64,000 bases of DNA from Marsupella aquatica (taxonomy: Eukaryota; Marchantiophyta). The stretch is from contig OZ316898.1 in assembly GCA_973895155.1 (NCBI GenBank), forward strand, positions 21,142,001 to 21,206,000. The letters are read 5' to 3'. Below, one piece after another: positions 1 to 11,693 of this stretch (position 1 is the stretch's first letter; each line of letters opens with the position of its first letter). Position numbers and translations under genes: made by a program. The notes under the pieces are model-generated. The model saw only the letters and a program-made list of their open reading frames with translations, ran no database searches and was not told where the DNA came from.

Positions 1-1
1 C

Positions 2-346
2 ACCGTGAAGAAACAGGCAACTTCGAAGAAGCAGCACGACAAAGGACTACGGAGGGTCGACGTCGTGGCAGGCGATCTAGTCCTTCTGTACGATAGTAGG
101 TACATGCAGTTTCCAGGGAAGCTGCATACCCGGTGGTTGGGGCCCTTCCTTGTCAATCAGATCTACCGAAACGGATCTTTGGAGCTTGCGACGTATGCTG
201 GCGATTTACTCCCCACGCGAATCAGCTACGATCGTGTAAAAAAGTACCATCATCAAGATGACGACGCCAATAGCGATGTTCGCGAGGGCGCTTCACAATT
301 AAGCAAGGAGCTATGTGACGCCGCCGGTACGGCGGTTAATGAGTGA
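2..346 (+). CDS. Ty3/gypsy pol C-terminus (integrase tail), 5' end outside window
   Basis: The frame is open from the window edge, so this is the end of a longer polyprotein. The 113 residues align along their length with the tail of the pol ORF at 45711-48977: both share GDLVLLYDSRY, a GPF-type core (RWLGPF), a YDR-KKY block and an ending around ELCDA. This is the C-terminal integrase domain (GPY/F type), which binds DNA in the nucleus during integration. There is no chromodomain after it. The last 33 nt lie inside the LTR that starts at 314, so the LTR encodes the end of pol. The protein is clearly diverged from the 41-56 kb element, so this is a second family of the same lineage. Confidence 0.85.
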   Translation, partial: TVKKQATSKKQHDKGLRRVDVVAGDLVLLYDSRYMQFPGKLHTRWLGPFLVNQIYRNGSLELATYAGDLLPTRISYDRVKKYHHQDDDANSDVREGASQLSKELCDAAGTAVNE

Positions 347-671
347 TTCAGTCTAACTGCGCTCGGCACGCGCGTTAAGTGGGTCTTAGGCCGCTATTAT
401 TAGCATAACGACAGTATTTAGGTAATCATTAGGGGTAGGACATCATTAGGCAATAAGGGGGACTTCAGGTTTGGGCTGGCGGCGGGTCGCTATTCGCACA
501 CCCGGGTTACGAGCATGGAAGGGCCCCTCCCTCGGGTCCGTATAACGAACTTAAGGAAGCGGCCACTGACGCACGCTGACTCAGACTGGCGGAGTGGCCG
601 GTACACCACAAGCGTGAGCGGTTCAGCCTATGGGCGTCGAGGAGACGTCGGGGATCGACAAGCCCTCAAAG

Positions 672-679
672 TATAAAAG
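672..679 (+). promoter_or_regulatory. TATA box of the LTR promoter
   Basis: TATAAAAG sits in a GC-rich surround and is followed by GGGAGCC. A start site about 30 nt downstream would fall near 700-710, which is 70-80 nt before the ATG at 780. In this family the coiled-coil ORF would therefore be the first ORF on the LTR-driven transcript. Confidence 0.6.
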
Positions 680-779
680 GGGAGCCAACCCTTTGTAGTG
701 CACCAGTCCATCAGTCCGCGCGCCAGCTTTGACCCCAGCTCTCTCGTTCTCTCTAGGTCGCCACTACTATCTCCTCTGA

Positions 780-1580
780 ATGTCGCACACGATCCTCTCC
801 AGCTCGGCCATTCGATTCTGGACGCAGTTCCTATCTACCGGAAGGCACTTGGCCGATTCATTGAAACACGCCAACCCGCGCCGATACAAAATCGAATGCG
901 AATACGAGAGAGCCATCCGCCTAGCAGGACGACACCACTACGTCCTTAACTTTGAGTTCATGGCCCGGAAGGTAGCCTGTTTCTTCAATCAGGAGTTGGT
1001 TGCCGCAGTAAAGGCAGGTCGGGCCCAGTCGGAGGCCCTTCAGAGGATAGAGCGGTACCGGGTGGAGTCCGTGTACCTAAAGAACGAAGTGGCGGCTCAA
1101 GAGGCTGAGCTTCTGCAACTATGACCCAAGGTTGCAGCCGCCGATGAGTTGTTAGCAAAGGCGCACGCTCTTACCGCCCTAGCCGAACAGGCCAAAGCTG
1201 GGAACGAGGCCGAGATTACACGACTCCGGAACCAGATTGACAGTTTGAAGAAACAAGCTGTCACCTGGCAGAAAGACCTGGAGGAGGCCGAGGAGCGAGT
1301 CCAGCGGGACACGGCGGAGATAGCCACGCTGCAGGCCGAGATAGCGCGACTCCAAACCGAGGCCGAGAAGCAGGATCAGCTGGCGGCTAAACTGACGAGC
1401 GACGCCCAGCAGCTGGAGGAGGCATGTCAGGAGGCAGTAGAGGAGACGGACGCGGCGAGGCGAGAGAACGAATCTCTGTTGGACCAGGTCCAGCTCCTCA
1501 AAGCGGACAATGACAGGCTTCGAAGGCAGCGGGATGGCCGTTCCCATTCGGGCGGCTCTGGCAAGCGTGCCAGGCATTAG
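780..1580 (+). pseudogene. LTR-encoded coiled-coil protein, one in-frame stop
   Basis: The frame runs from ATG 780 to TAG 1580 (266 codons) and is broken once by TGA at 1122-1124. The protein reads on in the same frame after that stop, so this is probably a CGA-to-TGA change. Residues ~90-255 are a heptad-rich coiled coil full of Glu, Ala, Leu and Arg. The end (EEA, then LLKADNDRLRRQRDGR) matches the end of the coiled coil at 18738-19103 (VLREDNDRLRGHR). Residues 1-90 are not a recognised domain. Position, promoter and homology suggest a shortened version of the LTR-encoded coiled-coil family. Function unknown. Confidence 0.6.
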
Positions 1581-3734
1581 CGGCGGAGTAGGAATAGATT
1601 AGGATTAGGATTGGCTTAGTCAGGCTCTTGGGACAGGCACCTGCCTTAGGTACAGCAGCGCTGCCCTACTATCCAGCCTGCGTAGATTAAGATCTTCTAA
1701 TAAGACACAGCCATTTTCCGGCCTGACTGTCAGCTTAGTTAGAACCTTAGTCAACAAATCTTTGGCGAGAGGACACCCCGTCCCTCGGCTCTTAGTATTT
1801 AGTGCACCCCTCGGTAGAGGCAGGGGGGTTTTTAGTTTCAGAGTCGGACATCCGTGGGATATGCGGGGAGTCCCGACCTCTGGGAATGAAAGAGTACCAA
1901 GGGGAGGGGGTAGGACTAAGCTCGTCGGGCGAGTGCGGAGCCGGGCTCCATTGTAGTGTGCACCCTCGGCCTTGAACCTGTTCATTCCAGGGCTGTCGGG
2001 TCAACTAAGTGTACGCATATGTTCCCTTTGTAGTAAAATCCTTTCCCATCATTTTCCTTCGTGTAAATCAAGATTGTATGCATGTGTGCGCATATGTGTG
2101 TGGGTTTCTCGTATATGGGTGGCAGCGCCAGGCCGAACGCACTACCCGAGACGTGCACAGGGTGCAGCCTGCGGGTAAGTGGTTGCGAGCACGGGTTGGG
2201 GACCTGTATCATCGAATCCGAATCGAAGGCGGACAGCACGAAGGCTTAGAAGCCCTTAAGCCGGGGTCGATCCTCCTATCGACTAAGGTACGTTCCGGCG
2301 GCGGAACACAAACCATACCTAGGAGGTGTCCGTATTTAGCAGTAGGCGCACTTAGCGCTAGTTTACGAGAATAAGGTGCATTACGTGCTTCCCTTCCTGC
2401 CCGAACCCTCAGATTTACGAGGGATGTGCCCGTCTACGCTGAAGTCTGAGTTAAGGCCGAAGCCTACGACGTGACACGCGCATTATCATTATCGTCATGA
2501 TTCGCAGCCCATTTCCATTGGAACCTACATTGAGATTCGAGGGAAAATTCGTGTGCATTGCTTGTGGCTTATGGGTGTTGCTCAGGGATCCAAGGAGTGA
2601 TACCAGGTCAAGTAGACACCCCAGGGTTGAGTATGGAGAGATCGGAGTGCTGTTGGAATCCAAGAGAGAGAGATTTGAGGATTGAGATGAGTGCCCAGGA
2701 TTTAGGGTCAAGAATTAGAGAGTTACTAGAGACCGGGAAGGAGCTACTGGGGGTAACAATTGAAGGTAGGAGGAGGTACCTATGGAGGCCACAAGCGAAT
2801 TCAGTTTGAGGAGTGGTACTTGGAGGTTTGTGGGAACTTACCTAGATAGTAAATAGGAGAATTAGAGTAGATGAGCACAAGTCTTCTTCTATAGGTATTT
2901 CTTCATTGGGCATTACACTAGTAAGATTCTTCTAGAGGTATGTCTCAGTGTAGGGCATTTCTCAGTCGCCTCAACTACACAATGTTTGATCCAGCTTTGA
3001 AACTCATAGTAATATCTACAGGATCGACTGTTTCCAGCAAAGGAATAGAAGACCGGATTGGGGTTGGACTCAACCTCTTAATGTACCGGTTCGTTGAGGG
3101 TTGAGGGTTTAGGGTTTATGAGCACAGTGCACTTATGTTCCATCCGCACCTCAGTGCCGTGTGGTTACGGAGGTTTAGGATTTAGGGTGAGCTCGGACAT
3201 GGACGACTCGAGCCCCCGGGGGACCCGACGACTTCATATGGGACCAATTTCCCATCCCGCCCAGTGATGGCTACACCCACCACTACCGTCCTCGACCTAC
3301 AAGAGATGGCCGTACCCACATTGATGGGACCATCAATGGCCCAGCCTGCTGAGGTGGAGTTTGTAACCTCCGAGCCTGTGACGGCATCATGGGGGAAGAG
3401 CCGGAAGCAGAAGGCAGTAGCATTTCCTAGCCATCGTCCGATGGCGTCGAGTTTGGCGGCTGTCCGTCTATCATCCCGGTTTATTGCCAGGCTGAAGGAA
3501 ATTATGGGATCCGGACCGCTGAGAGGAATCTGTTCGAGTCCGACAGCAAGTCATCCGACGATCGAACGCAAGATTATGGGTTTAAAGTTTAGGGTTTATT
3601 TAGGGTAGGTTTAGGATAGGCAAACTTTAGACGTTGGAGTAGGTGTCTCCAAGACGCCAGTCATGAGGCTTAGCACTGTACTTGGTTCAATCGTCTCATA
3701 AGAAGCACATGTTGTCGTTTTCATGTTCTGTCCG

Positions 3735-3850
3735 GTTCGCTCTACACGACTGTCGTGTGAGTGGCTGGCTTTGGACGTGTATCCACCGGGGTTCTTCCTG
3801 GCACATTTTTTACTTTCCGGACGGACCCGATGTGATTCACACAGCGTACA
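3735..3850 (+). repeat. dispersed repeat, copy 1
   Basis: The segment has CTCTACA, a GTCGTGTGAGTGGCTG block, TTTTTACTTTCCGGA and GATGTGATTCA in the same order as 4295-4400. Spacing is similar, with small indels. It does not code. A SINE or MITE remnant is possible, but I see no termini. Confidence 0.5.
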
Positions 3851-4294
3851 CTGAATGAAAGCAGTGAGCGATCATTTCATTCCATCTCTTTGTAACGGCA
3901 CACAATCACAGGTTATGGGCCGGTTGAATGCTTATCCTTGGGTTTATGGCATGCACAATGGGCTCGGGAGTTTCGTCTTGGGAGTTTAGGTGTTTAGGGT
4001 TTAGTATTTGACGAAACAATTAGCCCAAATGATGACATAAATCATGAACAGCCTTCATCACATCACCACCAATGCAATGTACCCCAAAGAAACTAAGCTT
4101 TGTCATCCGGACTATCACATTGGTATCCGATTTTTAGAACACATGGATCCAAATGTATATCTTCCCGTAATGTTAGAAGGCACCATGTTGGAAAGTGTGA
4201 CGCACAACTGTGGCTTTATTGTGACAGGAAATTCAACTAGTAGGTTGTTGTTTTGTCCTGTTATTGATGTTCTGTCCTTCAGTCAGGGACATCC

Positions 4295-4400
4295 GGTTTG
4301 CTCTACAATACTGTTGTGTGAGTGGCTGCACTTCGGGATGGTGGTTTTTACTTTCCGGAACGGAACAGAACAGAACAGAACTGATGTGATTCATACACCC
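4295..4400 (+). repeat. dispersed repeat, copy 2
   Basis: Second copy of the repeat at 3735-3850, sharing GTGAGTGGCTG, TTTTTACTTTCCGGA and GATGTGATTCA. It contains a short AACAG tandem run (GGAACAGAACAGAACAGAAC). A fainter relative lies around 28700-29020 (CTCTACAAGAATGTCGTGTAG). Confidence 0.45.
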
Positions 4401-6644
4401 CGAAACCGGAATGCCCGATCTTTGTGGTGGTTTTGCCACCAGTGACCGAAAAAGACTGTCCCACCATGAAAATACAAACGAACCACATTAAAAAGTAAAT
4501 CGATCTCCGCCATTCCTGAAATGTGACGGCATCACGAGCCTGGATAGCACTGGGGCCTTCTTCCTTAACCCCCCTCACATCAACTCCGCCCACTCTGCCT
4601 TCAACCTCGCCGTTGCACGACTATCACGTAGAGCTGCAGCAGCATCTGTTAAGCAAGGATATGTGTTGTTGGGGAGGTATTTTGATCAGCTAGGGGCTCT
4701 ACCCGACAGTCGTGCAGAATTTTTGTTGTGTAGGCAGCATGATTATGTAGTACAATATCATCATCGGAATTGAGCTACTGGCCTGTGGTAGGTCAATGAA
4801 TCGGGACATCAAACGAAATTGGCCAGGCTTTGGTTAGGGCGGATGAGAGCATGTATTCAGGGTTTTGGGGTGAGCGAATGAAGCACGGGTGCGTTTGGCC
4901 TTGTACCTTCTGTCGTCATCCGCAAGTACCTCTCTGGATGCAGATTATGACCATGGGTTGACGTTCGAGGAAAAGAGTTGAAGGATGTCGGATTTTGCAG
5001 TTCAGATGCGACGTCGATAGGATGGGGGGTGGTGTCAAGCTTTTTAGGCCGATAAACTGGCTCATCCCATACAGGCCCAGCATTATTGTTCAAAATGGAT
5101 GAATTAACTTGACATTGTCAAACTGAATATTGTGAAACCAAATACCGAATGGGTTTAGGGTTTGGGGTCTGGAAGGAGACAAGAAGGCTTGCTTGAATTA
5201 AACAAAAAACAAAAAGAAATGTATATATAGGTAGATTGCAATTCAATCTTTATATTGCATAACTAAGCCGATAGATAGGCGAACTCCTGGTAAGGGAAGA
5301 TAGTGCCATGCCACCTACCTAGAAACCCACACTTGCCTGCTCGAGTGATCTCTCCTGACCAGACTGAGTTGGTGCACACGACCGGCCAAAGCCCAATCCA
5401 ATCCTAACAAACATCCTATATTGTGATGCTGCAAAGGTTGTTTTATGGAGCATTCCAGACACGAAGCTGTGTGCTCTACCTCACCGCCTCGGAGATATAT
5501 AGAGGCAAACGACGCATCACTCGTGCAATCGGAGCTCACTTCTTGTGTGTAATTGACGGCAACAAAGCAGCTCTGAAATCATGTACAAGCCATATATCCC
5601 CTGTCCAGTATGGCCATAGCCAGTCAATCGTCGCGAGATGACTTCTCCAAATTCCGCCACTTGTCTTTGAGATCGACCTGTGCCACAAGCCACAAGAGTA
5701 AATCGATGGGTCGTATTTGCATTCCGTGGATTGAAACGTGGTATTGCGAATTAATATGACCAAAGCTTACCTCTGTTCGACCTTTCAAAATATCCAAGCT
5801 TGCTTTACGGATGATATTCCACTTGCCTTTCCCAAACCTGTTGTTAGAAATTCAATGAGAATGAATGTTCCTTGACAAACACATGATTAGCCCATAGTAG
5901 GTAATACATCTTGGCCGCAAGAATACACGAATAGTCTGTAACTCACTGTGTGATGAAAAGCACAAACAGGATAATCAATATGAGTGGAATGCGGAGCATC
6001 GGTGCAGGATGTCTCCATACTCACCTGTTTACTCCACTTCTGAGGCACTATTCCTCTTCCTCGGTCCACCTTCTATTTTGTCTGCGTTCATGTTTCGTCG
6101 TGTTGCAGTTCGATTTGCCGGCTGGGTCAACGAATTGGGCTGGCTGCATTGTGGCTGTTTCAGGGTCGGCGAGTCGGACGGACTTGTGTTTTCGGGTGTC
6201 CTGTGTGGAAGCTGGAGGTGGACTGCTCGGGGCGGATGCATTGAAAATCCGTTTTCTCTGCAAATTTAGGGCGGACATGATGCGCATATCAGGTTTCATG
6301 TCTTCTTTGCCTGCGCTGTTGTGCGAGGTGGTGGGAGGAGTTCTGGCCTGCACGTCACAATTGAAACAATTCGGTTCTAGTACAGAATGGAACACTTGTC
6401 TCCCGTCACCACACACCTATGCCGACCAGCATATTTCATCATTCTGGCTAGGGCGATTGTGAATTGAAGAATGAAAAATAGAGTGTACGACAAGGGAAAC
6501 ATTTAGGGTCCTTTCACTGGTGATTTTGTAGTAGTTTAAGTACGTAGGAGTGAATTGACCGTTTTGTATAGTACGTACTAACGCGTACTCGATGGTCCGG
6601 ACAGATGAACAGGAAATAATGATATGGCTAGTAAGATCCTATTG

Positions 6645-7853
6645 TTACTTTACCTCTAGAAGAAGTTTGACTTCATGGAGTTGGCTCTCAAGGAGATCAA
6701 ACTTGTGGTTGAAACTCGTTGCCATCCTGTTATTCTCGTCCGCCCGTAGCAGGTTCTCTTTTTCCAAGGCTCCTACGAGGAGTGAGCATGGACAACATGT
6801 GTCCGCTCCGGGTAAAGCAACAGCAGGTGTGGCAATCCGGGGGAGGATCGCATTGTTCACATCATCTTCCACTCCACCACCGTCGCTGCCAGTGTCTGGC
6901 GGTGTTTGACTCCGGATTCCGTGCGGGGTCACCACCAAAAAACCAATCGAGTACTGTGGAGACTGGCACCGTTCACCTGCATCCCCACCTTGCACAGCAC
7001 CCAGCTCCCCGTCCAGACCCGCATCATTCACAGTGGCCGCCTCTTCCGCTATGTCTTGCTCCAACTCCTTCACAGCCGGATCTATCGGGGGGTTTAGGGT
7101 GATCTGTACCCTTTCATCGTCGCATGAAGCATCTCGAGCCGGGGATGACGAAGACATGACGCAAGGGGTGTGCCCACTTAGCATGACTTGAAGATGCGGC
7201 GAGAAATGGCAAGTGTAGGATGACATCTTACCGTCCACGAATTGCTTATGAGCTAAGCCGAGTGATTCACGGAGCTTGCCGCCAAAAGTTTCGCCCCAAT
7301 CATGTCTGGCCGACTGTTCCACCTGCTTTATGTGGCAAGAATACGCCTCGCCCTTTGCTGGCCGAATATGAATAGCTGCGAATTGGAATGCCAACCTTTC
7401 TCGGACGACAGCGTGCTTGCAATCTGTCAACTTGTAAGAACCATTTGTGGCCCTTCTAGCCTTGAACGTCGTGGGAGTGTAATTAGTCACTTTAGCGTCT
7501 AACGGCGGCCCCCCCCCCTCCAGTCGGAAAGTCTTCCGAATATTTTCCATGCTCAAATCGATTGGGTGACCTCTGACAGAGGTCTTTGATTTTTCGTGGT
7601 CATAGTTCTGTATGAACTGTATCATATCCGAGTCCGGATAACTTTTCGTATCCCAGCAAACCTCCACCACAAAGTTGGCAAGTCCGGTCTGCTGGAGATA
7701 TTCCGCGTGTTGCGGCTCGCGGATCTTGTGCACCCGATCCTGTAAGGCCCAATTGAAGGATGGCCCCCTCCCCCCCACCTTCGATTTTCGAGACATCTCA
7801 TGCTGTTTTCCGAAGGTCACCTTCTCGAGAACCATATCCTGCCTATATATCAA
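6645..7853 (-). CDS. hypothetical retroelement-associated protein, 402 aa, intact
   Basis: Uninterrupted ORF from ATG 7853. Residues ~70-230 align with the minus-strand ORFs at 19173-20439 and with the LTR-encoded ORF of the big element. Shared blocks are DMIQFIQNYD, then SVRGHPIDLSMENIRKTF, then ERLAFQFAAIHI, then SSYTCHFSPHLQVML. This is the conserved N-terminal module of the family described in this window. The middle is acidic and low in complexity. The last 45 residues form a short coiled coil (ALEKENLLRADENNR, then LLESQLHEVKLLLEVK). No catalytic motif or membrane segment is visible. No LTR was found around it, so it may be an isolated relic or a gene kept by the host. It lacks the stop codons that break its relatives. 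An NLS is not obvious. Confidence 0.55.
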   Translation of the reverse strand: MIYRQDMVLEKVTFGKQHEMSRKSKVGGRGPSFNWALQDRVHKIREPQHAEYLQQTGLANFVVEVCWDTKSYPDSDMIQFIQNYDHEKSKTSVRGHPIDLSMENIRKTFRLEGGGPPLDAKVTNYTPTTFKARRATNGSYKLTDCKHAVVRERLAFQFAAIHIRPAKGEAYSCHIKQVEQSARHDWGETFGGKLRESLGLAHKQFVDGKMSSYTCHFSPHLQVMLSGHTPCVMSSSSPARDASCDDERVQITLNPPIDPAVKELEQDIAEEAATVNDAGLDGELGAVQGGDAGERCQSPQYSIGFLVVTPHGIRSQTPPDTGSDGGGVEDDVNNAILPRIATPAVALPGADTCCPCSLLVGALEKENLLRADENNRMATSFNHKFDLLESQLHEVKLLLEVK

Positions 7854-8456
7854 GTGACCAGAGTGTCAAGGAACACTAAGAGTACTAAGGAACACTATGA
7901 GTACTAAGGAACACTAAGACGATCAGCTAGCAAGGCAGGGATCACGGAAAGACTTGCTGACAATCCTCGCTTCGGTTGTGATTGGGTTCGGTCCTCCCTG
8001 CCTGAGAAAATGGAGGGATTGCAAAAGTCACGCACGGGGGCTCGATCGGTTTGTTTGAAGGATGAGAATCCTCAGTCTTTTGATTTTGCAGGACAGGCAG
8101 ACTCGGACTGGCGCATGGAGTCGGGATAATTTTTGGGCGGCTTGGATGCGAGTTTATGGTTTAGGGCGGGAAACGGCAGTTCATAATTCACAAAATTGTA
8201 CTCTCGAAATATATTCCCCGTAGTTCTGTCGAACTTGGGGAGTATTATTGTGTAGGAGTGGGGCTGGAGGAGTGCGGTCATTTGACGACTCGCGCTACAA
8301 GTGACTAGAAAGTGAATACATCCTCAGTGGTGGCGGCGGCCGCCGAGAAGGTTTTTCTATTTACCACGATTGACAATATCAATGCATCATCATGAATCCT
8401 CCCTGGGTAAGATTCTCGTCATTCAAAATTTAGTGGATCTGTGACAAACCTAACAG
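7854..8456. other. non-coding spacer
   Basis: Contains a short direct repeat (GGAACACTA motif three times at 7869-7918) and a single TTTAGGG-like motif at 8159. No gene is supported. Confidence 0.5.
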
Positions 8457-9963
8457 CAATAATTCGAGGTATATGCTTAATCGACCCCCTCTGGACTGTT
8501 TCTTATTTAATCAACCCCCTATGTTCAGATCTGCCCCAATCGACCCCCTCTGGACTGTTTCTTATTTAATCAACCCCCTATGTTCAGATCTGCCCCAATC
8601 GACCCCCTCTGATAATTTCTTACATATAATTCTTGGGAAGAGTAGTATAGGGAGAGTTTATCACGGTAAACTCTAATTTTCTATTATATGAGCCCGTGGT
8701 CTCGTCCGTGGTATGCTGCAATTATGTCGAGATAAGAGTGGGCCCACAATCCACGCATGATAAGATCGAATGATACCGGACGCAGTCGTGGATACTTGTG
8801 TTTGAAGACAAAACTAGTATGGTCTTCAAACATTTAGGGGTCTCCATTTGTCTGAGGTTTAGAGGTAATAAAACTGGGCTGCTATCTCCATAATGTTCCT
8901 ATATAGTTGATTTGTTGAGAATCTTTATGAGTGCATTCCACTAGAGACAAATCTATGTTTGGATCTCACTCACAGAAAATGCCCTGCTGGATCTGTTTGA
9001 CACCGATTAATTTGCTAAATCGGCACACTTGCATTCAGAAATTATTTCAAAATGTTTCCAATCTTTATGCCGCAAGACCATTATGACAGCCAAGAATCCA
9101 AAACACCTGTAAAATTCTCCAAAATCCTCGAAGTGTTTAGGGTTTAGTGTTTGAATTTGAGTTGCCTGTTGCTTCCATTACGAGCAATTGAACTAAGACA
9201 CTCTGCATTATGTACTCTCAACAAAGTGTATTGTATTCACTAGAATAAACATATCAACAACAATTGATGACAACATCAAATTCTTACAAACTTTCTTATA
9301 GGCTTTCCCATCAGTTAATATCCTAAACCCACGTGCAATTGAGTCTTGCTTTTGGGCACGCTCTATCTTGTAGTGATAAAATGTCACATTAAAAAATGTC
9401 CACTTCAAATAGATCCCCTCTATGCCAGAGATGCACAATGACATCAAAATCTCCAACATTGATAGTTCTAAGTGTACCTCACACGACTACAATGTCATCT
9501 AGATTGCATGCAAACTCTAACAAAAAAGAGACTGAGCTTCCCAATAACCCTCAATGCAATAGATTCCCCCAAACCTCATGACCAACAGAAGTCATCATGA
9601 CAGAATTTGAAACAATGAACATTTGGACCAAGTTATATGAGGCTAATTCAATAATGCAACACCTGAAGACATAACATGTATTGTCTTCACATCATTTCTG
9701 AAATCCTTGATCGTCACCGTCAAGGCACGACCGACCCTAAATGAAGCATTTGATGGTTTGGCCAAGTCGCTTGCACCCACGGACAGGTTCAGGTAGACTG
9801 CAATTGCAATACACGGCATGTCATGAACCATAAACATATCAAAGGGGGTCGATTGGGGCAGGTTCGAACATAGGGGGTCGATTGGGGCAGATTTGAACAT
9901 AGGGGGTTGATTAAGCAGGAAACAGTCCAAAGGGGTTTGATTGAGCATATACCTCCAATAATT
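8457..9963. mobile_element. non-autonomous element with long inverted repeats
   Basis: About 120-180 bp at 8457-8620 is repeated in inverse orientation at 9838-9963. Both ends carry GAGGTATATGCT, TTGGACTGTTTC-like, TTAATCAACCCCCTATGTTC and CTGCCCCAATCGACCCCCT. The 1.2 kb between the arms has no credible ORF. This fits a DNA transposon derivative with long terminal inverted repeats. I could not identify a target duplication or superfamily. A related fragment lies at 26145-26280 (ATCGACCCCCT and GGGGGTTGATTAAGCA). Confidence 0.55.
8479..8610 (+). repeat. tandem repeat, 59-bp unit, about 2.2 copies
   Basis: The phrase starting TCGACCCCCTCTGG begins at 8481, 8540 and 8599, a period of 59 bp. Two units are nearly identical and the third is cut short. 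It lies inside the left arm of the inverted-repeat element and makes that arm longer than the right one. Confidence 0.8.
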
Positions 9964-11621
9964 CTAGTCCTGTAGAGAGAAAATTACGGGATTATTGTGT
10001 TGTACATTCATCTATTCATATATTTCAGAGTGGGTCTTGAAAGGTTCACAGTAAGTTGTTGTTCTCCCCGACGGTAGGTGTACAATCACCGAATCACGCA
10101 TCTACTATTCCACTGGTTATGGTGGGTCCGTGGGTGCCGACTAGCGCAGTACGTCGTTAATGAACCCTATGCAGTACAGGCGCCAGCCCATTGAATCGCG
10201 AGGGATCCCAGAGTTGGGGCCGGAGGAGAATATTTGTAAGTGGAGTGATTATTGACCGTTGGCTGAACTCCTGTAGAACTTTAAGTTCAGTTTTGTGGTG
10301 GGGGCCGAAAAAGGACTCTAAACTTCTTCTTTTTGCCTGCGTATACTACTTGAAAAATACAAGGTACCGTCTACAAACACTCGTTAGTTCTTGTTAGGCA
10401 TAGAACTACACAGTATACTATCATCAATGGCTCCCTCTATCTTTATTCTCTCCAACTTACTTTCAATGTGTTTGTTTTTTCCTTCTTTCTTCTTTCTCTT
10501 TTGTTCTTTTCTTTTTTTCCCATGGGTGAAATGGGTCACCTGTGACACTGTTTCCAAGGGGCTTGACTCTTTTTAAGGGACCTTTTTTGTGTGGGAGCGT
10601 TCCATGTCTTTGATTTATCGGTTTTTTTAATTTAATTCTTTTTTTATTTCTTTTTCCTTTGGGTGAAATGGGTCACCTGGAAGAGGGACGACTCTTTTGA
10701 AGGGGCTAAAAAAGAGGGAGGAATACAAAAGTAGTGGAAGAATAATTGTTAATAAATTAAACCAGTATGTAGGTCTAGTTTAGGGTAACATTATTGAGGG
10801 TAACATTATTGAGCTTTAAATTGCCAATCACTTTTTTGTCAATTTGGACTCTTCCAAAAAGGAAAGTTGGAACGGACCCCATTAGAGGTCCCTTCCAAAA
10901 TTCCTGGCACCAGAGTGTGCCACGTCAACAACAATTACAACAAACAAGACTTGTCCGTTTTGTGAATCAAATTTGCAGTTTTCATTCATGTTTGCATCAA
11001 CTTGGCTGTGAATTTTGGGGTTTGGGGTTTAGGGTTTAGAAATTTTAGAGTAAAAAAGGGATGTAAAAATTATAAATGCAAAGAGCAAGACGGGTAAAAC
11101 TGTCACTATGTAACCATTTTAGTTACATATCCAATTTTAAAAATTAAATCATGTAATAAACAATGAGTAATAACTAACTTGATAACTTCCTTGTTAAAGG
11201 GTAATTAGCACATGGAGTAAGATTTTCAACCTTTTGCAATTTAGGCAAACTATGGTCGGAACTTGAACTCGGTGAATTGATACAATTCATTTGATCAGAC
11301 AAAGAAACTGGTTTCAAATGTATTTGCCGAGGATTGACTATTAACTCTCTTAGCTTGAGAATTTGGTTGGTTGCATGTAGCAAAAAAGACTGATTTTGAC
11401 ATCTGCTTGTGATAACCATGTTGTCGACTTTGGCCTGGAAAGCAAAGCATTCCTGTGACAGTTGAAAAAATGTCAAACTGCTCAGGGCATGGCTGAATGG
11501 GTCCACAATGATTTCTTGAGAAAATCTAATCTAAACAATGCAAGCTGTGAAAATCTATCAATCATATTTGTCGAACACAACATGACTACCAGCATCCCTT
11601 CCTAATCTTCCTAATCAGACT

Positions 11622-11693
<72 letters not shown>

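Larger units (their letters stand above)
314..2159 (+). repeat. 3' LTR of a Ty3/gypsy element (right end tentative)
   Basis: The left end is set by comparison. The block TTAAGCAAGGAGCTA followed by TGTGACGCC at 314 matches the PPT and LTR start of the big element (TTAAGTGGGGAGCTA then TGTGATGCC). The right end is a guess at ACGTGCACA (2159), which resembles the GACGCACCACA terminus of the big family. No second copy is in the window to prove it. The LTR holds a TATA box at 672 and a coiled-coil ORF at 780-1580. The segment from 1581 to the end shows no gene. Confidence 0.5.
2160..6640. other. non-coding region with short dispersed repeats and telomere-like motifs
   Basis: No ORF here has recognisable protein features. 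The longest open frames (3264-3608, 4044-4445, 5950-6462) overlap low-complexity or repeat sequence and have no supporting structure. TTTAGGG-type motifs on the + strand lie at about 3103-3118, 3171-3189, 3584-3607, 3984-4004 and 5152-5167. Confidence 0.6.

Noticed and set aside
2105-2140. TGGCGCTG on the minus strand (also at 17300) as primer binding sites
   Set aside because: They resemble the PBS of element B, but no LTR end precedes them. The shared CAGCGCCA-GCCGAA motif is noted, not explained.
3264-3608. 114-aa open frame
   Set aside because: It ends in a telomere-like motif translated as protein and changes character along its length. Possibly a relic, but not supportable.
5950-6462. 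170-aa open frame and its overlapping minus frame 6048-6416
   Set aside because: Overlapping frames of similar quality on both strands, with no motif in either. Treated as chance.
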